From contig CANPWF010000069.1 of NCBI GenBank assembly GCA_947581885.1, positions 1 through 8,380 of the forward strand: 8,380 bases of DNA, given 5' to 3'. The DNA comes from an uncultured Clostridia bacterium (GTDB lineage Bacteria > Bacillota > Clostridia > Christensenellales > Borkfalkiaceae). The translations under genes were made by a program, and so were the position numbers. The notes beneath the pieces were generated by a model. The model ran no database searches. It was not told the origin of the DNA and saw only the letters and a program-made list of their open reading frames with translations. Shown here in pieces: positions 1-6,548 of this stretch. The first letter of the stretch is position 1; each line of letters begins with the position of its first letter.

Positions 1-5
1 CTCAT

Positions 6-57
6 CGCAGAACGCCTCGCACAGTCCACCGGACTGATGCTCATGGTGCGTTCTGCG
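6..57. repeat. Long interrupted inverted repeat with nested hairpin
   Basis: Positions 6-15 (CGCAGAACGC) are perfectly complementary to 48-57 (GCGTTCTGCG), a 10-bp outer stem. Inside it, 19-27 pairs with 31-40 as nine base pairs with one bulged A (37) and a three-base loop (28-30). The internal loop bases are 16-18 and 41-47. The element lies downstream of the sigK stop codon and would fold as RNA from either strand. It could be a structured RNA end, part of a dispersed repeat, or a processing/termination element of a neighbouring transcript outside the window. I do not recognise a named family. Confidence 0.6.
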
Positions 58-66
58 TCCCTCGAG

Positions 67-131
67 GGGGAGCCGAGGGGCGGGGACAAAAGGCGGTGCG
101 GCTCTTATCGGCGGGGAGCCGAGAGACGGGG
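67..131. repeat. Imperfect direct repeat of a G-rich 19-mer
   Basis: GGGGAGCCGAGGGGCGGGG at 67-85 recurs at 113-131 as GGGGAGCCGAGAGACGGGG, 17 of 19 positions identical, with 27 nt between the copies. A palindromic CCCTCGAGGG lies immediately before the first copy. None of this looks coding: no start codon with a ribosome binding site was seen, and the open + frames merely run on antisense into sigK. The repeats may belong to the same intergenic element as the inverted repeat at 6-57. Confidence 0.5.
88..121 (-). terminator. Weak candidate terminator downstream of sigK
   Basis: On the minus strand, CGGCTC (121-116) and GAGCCG (104-99) form a 6-bp GC-rich stem with an 11-nt loop, 16 nt past the sigK stop. 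Only four consecutive U's follow (91-88), starting 7 nt after the stem, so it is a poor intrinsic terminator by the usual rule. It is listed because it is the only stem followed by a T run after the five-gene set. The true end of the transcript could lie beyond the window or at the stronger structure at 6-57. Confidence 0.25.
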
Positions 132-137
132 CAATCG

Positions 138-839
138 TCATTCCCCGAAGAAGTCCTCGCGTTTTAAGCCGTCGCGGAGTTTTTCGAGGGCGCGTTTCTC
201 GATGCGGGAGACGTAAGAGCGGGAGATGTGCATCCTCTGCGCCACTTCGCGTTGGGCGAGGGGTGCGCCGCCCGTCAGGGCGTACCGCATGCAAACGACG
301 GCGGTCTCCCGTTCGGAGAGCAGTTCCTTCACGGTGGAAAGGAACTTCTCCTGCATCATGCTGCGTTCCACGCTCCCGAAGATCTTCTCCTCCTTTTCGA
401 AGAGAAGGTCCATGAGGGTGAGCTCGTTGCCGTCCTTATCGCAACCGACGGGGTCGGAGAGGGAGACGTTGCCCTTGTGCTTCTTCCCCGCGCGGATGAG
501 CATCAGAATTTCGTTCTCGATGCACCGAGCGGTGTATGTCGCGAGCCGCGTGCCGTGCCCCGCTTCGAAGGTATTGATCGCCTTGATGAGCCCGATCGAA
601 CCCACCGAGATCATGTCGTCCGTCTCCGCCGCCCCCGCATATTTTTTGACGATGTGCGCGACGAGGCGCATGTTGTGCTTTATCAGCGTCTCCTTCGCGG
701 CATTGTCCCCCTTCGCCGCAAGAGCAAGATATTTCTCCTCCTCTTCCGCCGAGAGCGGTCGGGGATAGGACGACCCGTCGTACAGGGCACCCGTAAAGAA
801 AAAGAGCCGTCCGAGGACGGCATAAAAGAGTTCGAGCAT
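138..839 (-). CDS. sigK: SigK-family sporulation RNA polymerase sigma factor
   Basis: This 233-residue protein is a sigma-70 factor of the late mother-cell SigK type, which directs RNA polymerase to spore coat and maturation genes. Region 2 spans about residues 50-115, with LVAHIVKKY (59-67), DDMISVGSIGLIKAINTF (74-91) and the near-invariant ATYTARCIENEI (100-111). The linker contains SLSDPVGCDKDGNE, and region 4 ends in the helix-turn-helix ISRSYVSRIEKRALEKLRD (205-223). The first ~22 residues are hydrophobic (LFYAVLGRLFFFTGALY), resembling the pro-sequence that SpoIVFB removes from Bacillus pro-SigK. There is no skin-type insertion; the reading frame is intact. The start at 839 is preceded by GGGGGTGG, and no alternative start would keep the family N-terminus. 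The gene lies 57 nt after the redox operon, so read-through is possible, and it also has its own SigK-like promoter candidate. SigE is an alternative, but the IENEILM...SLSDP..DK.GNE pattern favours SigK. Confidence 0.85.
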   Translation of the reverse strand: MLELFYAVLGRLFFFTGALYDGSSYPRPLSAEEEEKYLALAAKGDNAAKETLIKHNMRLVAHIVKKYAGAAETDDMISVGSIGLIKAINTFEAGHGTRLATYTARCIENEILMLIRAGKKHKGNVSLSDPVGCDKDGNELTLMDLLFEKEEKIFGSVERSMMQEKFLSTVKELLSERETAVVCMRYALTGGAPLAQREVAQRMHISRSYVSRIEKRALEKLRDGLKREDFFGE

Positions 840-853
840 CTTCCACCCCCCGT

Positions 854-881
854 TATTGTATGCGGGAGAGGGAATTTTCGT
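854..881 (-). promoter_or_regulatory. Candidate SigK (or SigE/SigK) promoter for sigK
   Basis: In the 57-nt gap before sigK the minus strand reads AC (881-880), a 17-nt spacer, then CATACAATA (862-854). This fits the Bacillus SigK consensus, AC-17-CATAnnnTA. CATACAAT also fits the SigE -10, but no SigE-type ATA -35 is seen at the right distance. The expected start would be near 848, only about 9 nt before the ATG. That would trim the Shine-Dalgarno, and is the main doubt. Autoregulation of sigK is established in Bacillus. Confidence 0.4.
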
Positions 882-896
882 GACGGCGGAAGCGAA

Positions 897-2606
897 CTAT
901 TTGAGCAGCTTTTCGATCTCCGCGCGGAGAATTTCGCCGCCGAGTTCATTGAGCCTTGTGAAGGCGACCACCCCCTCTTCGTCGACGATCACGGTGTAAG
1001 GGTACGCTTCCCCGCCGCCGCCGAGAAGGACGTTCACATCGTTATTGGAAGTGTCGCTCGTGTCCTGCAAGAAGATCGCGCCCCACGCCGTCCAACCGTT
1101 CTTTTCGAGGAAGGGAACGGCGGTCTCGGCGAGGTTGAAACTGTGCACGGCGACGAGCTCGACCTTGTCGGAGAACTCCGAACGGATCTCCTCGAACGCG
1201 GGGAGTTCCGCGACGCACGGCCCGCACCATGTTCCCCAGAAGTTGATGACGACGATCTTCCCGCGGTGCTGAGAGAGGGTGAAGCTCTCGCCGTTATAGC
1301 CTTCGAGGGTAAAGTCGTAACACACGTCGCCCACTTGCAGGGGCGGAAGCGCGGGCTTCGACTCTTTATGGATAAAATTATAGTATACGAGGGCACCGAC
1401 GAGCACCGCCCCCGCCGTACACCATGCCGCAAGGCGGATCCAGAACGCCTTGCCCTTCCCCTTCTTTTTCGTACCCGTCTCGGGATTTTGCACCGAAATC
1501 GCGGGGATGGGGTCGGAATTTTTTGCTTCCGCGTTTGCCGTCGCCGCCGCCGCAAGCACAACACCTTCTTTCAAATCGATTGCCTGTTCGGTGACGGGGG
1601 CGGAAACTTCCACGGCATTTTTGTGCAAAAAGAGTTTGCTCCCCTTCCACGAGATCGCCTTCGCGGGGCAAACGTCGATGCACTCGCCGCAGTTGATGCA
1701 CTCGTGATCGCCCACCTTCCTGATGTCCATTTTGCAGTGCGAAACGCAGAGGCCGCAATCGGTGCACTTTGTCTCGTCGAGCTTCACCCCAAGAAGTGCG
1801 ATCTTGTTGAAGAAGCCGTACAACGCGCCGAGCGGGCAGAAGAAACGGCAGAAGAAACGGAAGATGAAGATACTCCCGACGGCGAGCACGACGAGCACGA
1901 TAAACTTCCATGTGAACAGCCCGCCGAGCCCGTCGAGCATGTTCGCATTGGTGGGATTGAGAAGGAGCGGGATCGCGCCGCCGATCGTGCCCGCGGGGCA
2001 AATAAACTTGCAGAAGGCGGGCGTGGGCGTTCCCGCAAGCAGGAGCGGGATCGCGACGACGAACACGATCAAGATGACGTACTTCAAATAGGAGAGCACG
2101 CGCGTGAAGCGGCTCTTCTTTACTTTCGGCGTGGGGATCTTATAGAGAAGTTCCTGCCCGAGCCCGACAGGGCAAAGCCAACCGCATACCGTGCGGGCGA
2201 AGAGCAGCCCGTACAGAAGAATGATGCCGAGCATGAAGAGCGGCGTTTTGATGTTGGAAGAGGCGAAGGCGTTCTGCAACGACCCGAGCGGGCACGCACC
2301 CACCGCCCCGGGGCAGGAATAGCAGTTGAGCCCGGGCGTGCACACATATTTCGTCGCGCCCTTGTAGATCTTCCCCGAGAAAAATCCCTTGATGTTGGCG
2401 TTGGTGAGAAGGGCGACATACACCTGCACGATGCGGCGGCGCGTCGGTTTGTGCGCTTGCCACCATGCGCGGAATTTTCCCTTCTTCTTGGGCGTTTCCT
2501 TCTCCCCGGGAGAAGAATTCTCTCCGTCCTTCGGAAGTTCTTCTTGAATATTTTCGTTTTGTTCGCTTGGCTCCTCGGTTTCAAGGAGGCGATCGTCTTT
2601 ATCCAT
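897..2606 (-). CDS. NapH-type membrane polyferredoxin fused to TlpA-like thioredoxin
   Basis: This 569-residue protein joins two redox modules. After a charged cytosolic N-terminus come four predicted helices (about 60-75, 122-140, 170-191, 231-250), as in NapH/CcoG-like 4Fe-4S membrane proteins. Cysteine clusters sit at the helix ends: C89/C95/C98/C105 and C199/C203 probably outside, C141/C145 and C253/C257 (both CX3CP) probably inside. A 2[4Fe-4S] ferredoxin follows: C281, C284, C287, C291 and C303, C306, C309, C313. After an A/K-rich linker, a fifth helix (about 388-410) carries the chain out to a TlpA/ResA-like thioredoxin domain (about 422-569) with active site WCGPC (460-464) and cis-Pro P536. 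The family roles are known; electron transfer from cytosol to the external thiol is inferred. The ATG at 2606 has a strong AAGGAGG that overlaps the upstream stop codon. The gene is last in the four-gene redox operon. Which donor feeds it is unknown. Confidence 0.88.
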   Translation of the reverse strand: MDKDDRLLETEEPSEQNENIQEELPKDGENSSPGEKETPKKKGKFRAWWQAHKPTRRRIVQVYVALLTNANIKGFFSGKIYKGATKYVCTPGLNCYSCPGAVGACPLGSLQNAFASSNIKTPLFMLGIILLYGLLFARTVCGWLCPVGLGQELLYKIPTPKVKKSRFTRVLSYLKYVILIVFVVAIPLLLAGTPTPAFCKFICPAGTIGGAIPLLLNPTNANMLDGLGGLFTWKFIVLVVLAVGSIFIFRFFCRFFCPLGALYGFFNKIALLGVKLDETKCTDCGLCVSHCKMDIRKVGDHECINCGECIDVCPAKAISWKGSKLFLHKNAVEVSAPVTEQAIDLKEGVVLAAAATANAEAKNSDPIPAISVQNPETGTKKKGKGKAFWIRLAAWCTAGAVLVGALVYYNFIHKESKPALPPLQVGDVCYDFTLEGYNGESFTLSQHRGKIVVINFWGTWCGPCVAELPAFEEIRSEFSDKVELVAVHSFNLAETAVPFLEKNGWTAWGAIFLQDTSDTSNNDVNVLLGGGGEAYPYTVIVDEEGVVAFTRLNELGGEILRAEIEKLLK

Positions 2607-2615
2607 ATCCCCTCC

Positions 2616-3413
2616 TTATCCGATGCCGATACATTCGAGGCAGACGTTGATCGCCTTCGCGAGTACCCCGGGCGTTTCGCCGTTGACGATGCCGAACACG
2701 ATGAACGATACGGCGAGCACGGCGACGGCGATACGGGCGCCCGTCACCGTCCAAAAGCGAACCTTTTCGTTTTCGTACCAACCCTTTTTCCTCTCCCGCA
2801 CGGGGAAGCCCCGCCCGAGGACAAGCAGTTCCTTCCGCGAACGCAGTGCGGCGGAGAGCGCGAAACAGTCTACCGCCGTCAAGACGAGAGCGGAAACAAG
2901 GGCGCAAGCGAGCCACGGGAGCATGCCTTTGAGCAAAACGAGAACTTCCTGCACCGCTTTGCCGCTTCGGTCGATCCCGACGGCGAGCCGCACGACGCAC
3001 ATCGCCGCGCAGAGGAGCAGGATCGCCCCCGCGACGATTGCAAGATAAAGCCTCGTCTTGTCCCACTTGTTCGCCCGTGCCTCGGCGGCGAGGAAGTCCT
3101 CTTCCCCGCAATCGGGCGTTCGCGCTTTGAGGCGGCGAAGGGTGTAGGTATGGTCGACGTACGGCTTCCCCTTCCCGCTCTCGGGGAAGAAGAAGGTGAG
3201 AACGAACCCGCCGATGACGGCGGCGAGCCAAACGAGAAAGACGACGAGGACAACCGTCGATTTTGTATGCAGGGAAGGAGAAAGGTAGGGCGAAACATCG
3301 GCACCGTAATAGACGGACGCCGTCTCCGCAACGAGAAGGACCCCCACGGCGATCGTAAATACCGTGAGGAAGATCCCATAATAAAACCTTACTTTGTCCT
3401 TGCCGATCTTCAT
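2616..3413 (-). CDS. Five-helix membrane protein with C-terminal CLECIGIG tail (CD1871A-like)
   Basis: This 265-residue integral membrane protein has predicted helices near 11-29, 53-77, 121-145, 163-185 and 222-243. Basic loops at 78-120 and 190-224 place the N-terminus inside and the C-terminus outside. The last ~40 residues (a helix, then NGETPGVLAKAINV and CLECIGIG) match, from memory, small clostridial proteins named CD1871A family CXXC motif-containing protein, which I recall lying beside 4Fe-4S/thioredoxin genes. The N-terminal four helices I do not recognise. C260 and C263 would therefore be an exposed CXXC at the membrane surface, suited to passing electrons between the polyferredoxin and external thiols; this is inference. 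The gene starts 3 nt after the upstream lipoprotein stop with no good Shine-Dalgarno, suggesting translational coupling, and ends 9 nt before the polyferredoxin-thioredoxin gene. It could alternatively be a structural partner of that protein. Confidence 0.75.
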   Translation of the reverse strand: MKIGKDKVRFYYGIFLTVFTIAVGVLLVAETASVYYGADVSPYLSPSLHTKSTVVLVVFLVWLAAVIGGFVLTFFFPESGKGKPYVDHTYTLRRLKARTPDCGEEDFLAAEARANKWDKTRLYLAIVAGAILLLCAAMCVVRLAVGIDRSGKAVQEVLVLLKGMLPWLACALVSALVLTAVDCFALSAALRSRKELLVLGRGFPVRERKKGWYENEKVRFWTVTGARIAVAVLAVSFIVFGIVNGETPGVLAKAINVCLECIGIG

Positions 3414-3432
3414 GATTTATTCGTAGAACTCG
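3411..3432 (-). promoter_or_regulatory. Start site lacking a Shine-Dalgarno: likely coupled re-initiation
   Basis: The lipoprotein stop TAA (3419-3417) is followed by ATC and then the ATG of the membrane protein (3413-3411). Upstream, only a weak GCGAG (3432-3428) resembles a ribosome binding site, whereas the other three genes of the operon have GGAGGG or AAGGAGG. Ribosomes finishing the upstream gene probably re-initiate here. Confidence 0.45.
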
Positions 3433-6400
3433 CAGGTATCGCCCGTAGCGGCGATGTCATAGGTTTTTTCGCCGAAGCGGACGGTGGCTTCGTCGTCGCC
3501 ATCGAAGCGGATGAGGGTGCCTTCAAGGCGTTCGCCGACAGAGTTGTGCCATACGAAGGAACTTGCCCCGTCCGAGACGAGCACGCCGCCATCGGGGCAT
3601 ACGAAGGTGCCGTCGAACAGGACGCGGTAAACGCGAACGGTGCCGCCGCCCAAAACGTACGTCTCGCTATTGATGCGGACGACGATCCTTCCGCCGCTCT
3701 CCGATTGCACGGTATACTGCCCGGAAAGTGCGCCCGTGGCATTGCCGCTGCCGTCGAACGCTACGTCCGAACCGTTGTAGGAATAGGTGCCGTAGGCGTT
3801 ATCGAGCGGGTCGGCAGAGGTGCCGCTGATGCGGAAGTTGAACCGCTCGCCGCTCTCCGCCGTGAAGCAGACGACGGGATTGCCGTTCGCACCCACATAG
3901 TAGTATTCGCCTTGATAGGTCGCGCCCGAAGAATAGGTGCCGTGATAGTAGCCGTCGAGGGTGAGGGTGAAGCCCGTGCCCGTAAACTCCCTGTTGAGCG
4001 AGGAGTTCAACACGCGGAACACCGTGCGCATCTCCTCAACGGTCGCGCTCGAATAGAACATCTCGTCGAGCACGAACCAGAAATCCGCCTGCGAAGAGGC
4101 ACTGTCGCTCGTTCGGAAGTGATATTTGGTGCCGTAGACGGGGTCCGTCTCCGCGGTATAGGTGCCGTCTAACGCTACATTGTCGGGCGTGTAGATCGCC
4201 CTTCCGTTGCCGTCGAGGACGAGGGCGGGGTCATCGCCGCTCTTCACATGTCCGCCCTCTTCGGCGAACAGGGAAACGCGTTGAATGAAGGAAAATTCCC
4301 CGCGCTCCCCATCGACTTCGAGCATACGATCCTGCCTGCCGTAGTTATCTCCGCTGTTGTAATCCACCCATGCGAGGGTGTAATACGACCCGAAAGCGTC
4401 CGATGTCGATTCGAGCCCTCCCGAACAGTCGAAGGCAACGGAGCCGTCTACCCCATCGGGGAAATAGATGACGAGTTCGGTCCCCTCTTCGTACCAGATA
4501 ACGCCGTTGCCGTCTTTCTCCTTCCACGCCTCATAATTCGGCTCGTCGCCCTCGCTGATGAGGGTGTAGATGCGCTTGTAATCGGTACGGGCGAACACGT
4601 TGGAGTGCCGATCCGTATCGTAGATGAGGGACATCACGAAGGTGATCGGCTCCACCGAAGGATCATCCTTCGCAGTGAAGGTATAGAGCTCGAAATATTC
4701 CCCGTACTCTTGATAGGCGATACTCCCCGATGCGCGTTCCTGATATAGCCCGTTTACCTTCTCATAGAGATAAGCGTCGCTGAAAGAAGAGCCGATGGCG
4801 ATGATGGAGTCGCCGGGCGGGGAATACAGGTCTTGGAAAGAGAGCAATTCATAACTTGCAAGCGACTCCCCTGAATACGCCGCAAAAGTTCCGTTATCGC
4901 CGCTGATCCGATAGGAGATGTTATTCCCGCCGTCGCCATCGAGCGTTACGACATAATTGTTGCCGAGCGAGATGATCGATTCGGTCAAAGTATACGTCCC
5001 GCGGTACCATACCCTTTTGGAGATCCGTTCGCGGAGGATCGCACTGTCGGAGAAGGCACCGAACCCGTCGAGCAATAATTCGAGTTCCGTATTCCCCGTT
5101 CCCCACCGCTCGTCTCTGCCCGTATGGATACCGTATGACTTATCCGACTCGTACAGTTCGAAGATGGGCGTGCCGTCGGAGAGCGTACTCTGCGCGAGGG
5201 TGTCCGAATAGGCGGCGGGCATCAGGCGGAAGGAGACAGCCATATGATCGAATTGGTCAGACTCGGGGGTGAAAATCGTCGCCGAAACCACATATTCTTC
5301 GTGCAACTCCCCCGTCTCCTCATCGCGCACTTCATAGACGTGGCTCACGGCATATTCGCCGACAAAGACGAATCCGTTGCCGCTCGAATACAACCGCACG
5401 TTGCCGTATCCGTCCAAAGAGAAGTCGAGCATCGTCTCAAACGGGAGCTCGAAGCAAATTTTCAGCCCCACGCCGAAGCCGCGTTCCCCGCCTCGGCGGA
5501 AAAACACTTTGCCGCTTGTCCCCTCGGAGAAATAGAGGCGGAACTGCTCCACCCCGTCCACTACAAAGGCATATTCGGGGAAGGTGTTCTCTTCGTTCTT
5601 TTCGAGGACGGCAGAGCCGACGCGGACAAGTTCGCCCTCGCTCTCCGTCCCGTTTTCGTTGAGCGTCGCATTGAGATATCGATCCGTCGTGAGGGTGACG
5701 GAACGATCGAGCGTAGGAATGATCTGGTCTATGCAGAAGAGATTGGCCTCATCGACGATGTTATAGCTCAACGTATATACCACATCCTCCTGCGCTTCGA
5801 GCGCGTAGGCAAAGGACGTTGTGCCGATGACGCAAGAGTGGCTGCCGTCGTCCGTCTCGTAGGTGAATACATTTTCCGAAACGGTGCCCGTGAAGGACTG
5901 TCCCCCGCGGATGAGTTCGCCAAAGCCCGGGATCTCGCGGTACACATACAGCGTGTCCTCTCCTCCCAAGCGGTTGCGAAGGGCACGGTTCCAAATGGCG
6001 TACACCGTCGTCTCGCCCTCCACGGTGAAGGTCGTCCCCGCGCTGAGGACTTCCCCGTCCAAAGAGAGGCTGTACCCCGCAAAGAGGGCACCGTCCGTCG
6101 TGAAGGTGTTCTCGGAGGGCAGGGTGACCGTCTCCCCGAACTTGTGCTCGGAGTTCTCCACCGCGCCGTCCGTGTGCAGCCCCGCGGGCTCGTTCTTATC
6201 GTAGGAGACGGTATAGCTGTTGCGATGATAGTAGAAGCGGAAGTTCCCCTTCCCCACCGTCGCCGTCGCAACGTTGTTTTCGTGCTCGATGGGCGTGAAG
6301 CCGTTGACAGCGGGGGCTTCGATGGTGATCGTCTCCCCCTTCTGCGCCGTGCCTTGGATATCTTCCCCGCGCTCATACTGCGGCTCTTCCGAAGAGCTTT

Positions 6401-6533
6401 CAAGCGTTTCGAGGTACACTTCTACGGTGTAGGCGAAGTCTTTCTGCTTGCAGGCGGCAAGCCCGAGCGCGAAGCAGCCCGCAAAGAGAACGGACAGGAT
6501 GGGAAGAAGAATTCGTTTGATCGTTTTCGGCAT
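3417..6533 (-). CDS. Large repeat-containing surface lipoprotein of unknown function
   Basis: This 1038-residue protein begins with a lipoprotein signal peptide: basic MPKTIKR, a hydrophobic stretch, then lipobox LAAC with C28 as the lipidated residue. Residues ~69-105 resemble a MucBP-like strand region, and ~106-182 a Listeria-Bacteroides (Flg_new/InlB B-type) repeat (YTVSYDKNEP ... GYSLSLDG ... TVYAIWN). The rest is a long beta-rich region with degenerate repeats around a [LF]DGxG core followed by a G-x-Y strand. Examples start near 373, 488, 531, 773, 859, 926 and 973. No enzyme motif, extra membrane helix or LPXTG anchor was seen. Cysteines are few and scattered (C234, C267, C360, C703, C889, C980, C1034), so it is not an obvious thiol enzyme but might be a client of the redox proteins encoded beside it. 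It starts 15 nt after the redoxin lipoprotein stop, with AAGGAGG before the ATG. A binding or adhesion role at the cell surface is the most natural guess, unproven. Confidence 0.82.
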   Translation of the reverse strand: MPKTIKRILLPILSVLFAGCFALGLAACKQKDFAYTVEVYLETLESSSEEPQYERGEDIQGTAQKGETITIEAPAVNGFTPIEHENNVATATVGKGNFRFYYHRNSYTVSYDKNEPAGLHTDGAVENSEHKFGETVTLPSENTFTTDGALFAGYSLSLDGEVLSAGTTFTVEGETTVYAIWNRALRNRLGGEDTLYVYREIPGFGELIRGGQSFTGTVSENVFTYETDDGSHSCVIGTTSFAYALEAQEDVVYTLSYNIVDEANLFCIDQIIPTLDRSVTLTTDRYLNATLNENGTESEGELVRVGSAVLEKNEENTFPEYAFVVDGVEQFRLYFSEGTSGKVFFRRGGERGFGVGLKICFELPFETMLDFSLDGYGNVRLYSSGNGFVFVGEYAVSHVYEVRDEETGELHEEYVVSATIFTPESDQFDHMAVSFRLMPAAYSDTLAQSTLSDGTPIFELYESDKSYGIHTGRDERWGTGNTELELLLDGFGAFSDSAILRERISKRVWYRGTYTLTESIISLGNNYVVTLDGDGGNNISYRISGDNGTFAAYSGESLASYELLSFQDLYSPPGDSIIAIGSSFSDAYLYEKVNGLYQERASGSIAYQEYGEYFELYTFTAKDDPSVEPITFVMSLIYDTDRHSNVFARTDYKRIYTLISEGDEPNYEAWKEKDGNGVIWYEEGTELVIYFPDGVDGSVAFDCSGGLESTSDAFGSYYTLAWVDYNSGDNYGRQDRMLEVDGERGEFSFIQRVSLFAEEGGHVKSGDDPALVLDGNGRAIYTPDNVALDGTYTAETDPVYGTKYHFRTSDSASSQADFWFVLDEMFYSSATVEEMRTVFRVLNSSLNREFTGTGFTLTLDGYYHGTYSSGATYQGEYYYVGANGNPVVCFTAESGERFNFRISGTSADPLDNAYGTYSYNGSDVAFDGSGNATGALSGQYTVQSESGGRIVVRINSETYVLGGGTVRVYRVLFDGTFVCPDGGVLVSDGASSFVWHNSVGERLEGTLIRFDGDDEATVRFGEKTYDIAATGDTCEFYE

Positions 6534-6548
6534 AATTCCTCCTTACAG

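Noticed and set aside
226..768. A 180-codon + strand open frame opposite sigK
   Set aside because: Its length is explained by antisense codon bias opposite the clear sigma factor; the translation is Ser/Arg-rich with no motif.
863..881. SigE-type -35 for the sigK promoter
   Set aside because: No ATA-type element lies at the SigE spacing; only the -10 would fit, so SigK is the better assignment.
228..4172. A 1314-codon open frame on the + strand
   Set aside because: It runs antisense across four well-supported minus-strand genes and their junctions, is full of Arg/Glu/Asp/His runs typical of a GC-rich shadow frame, and has no ribosome binding site or recognisable domain.
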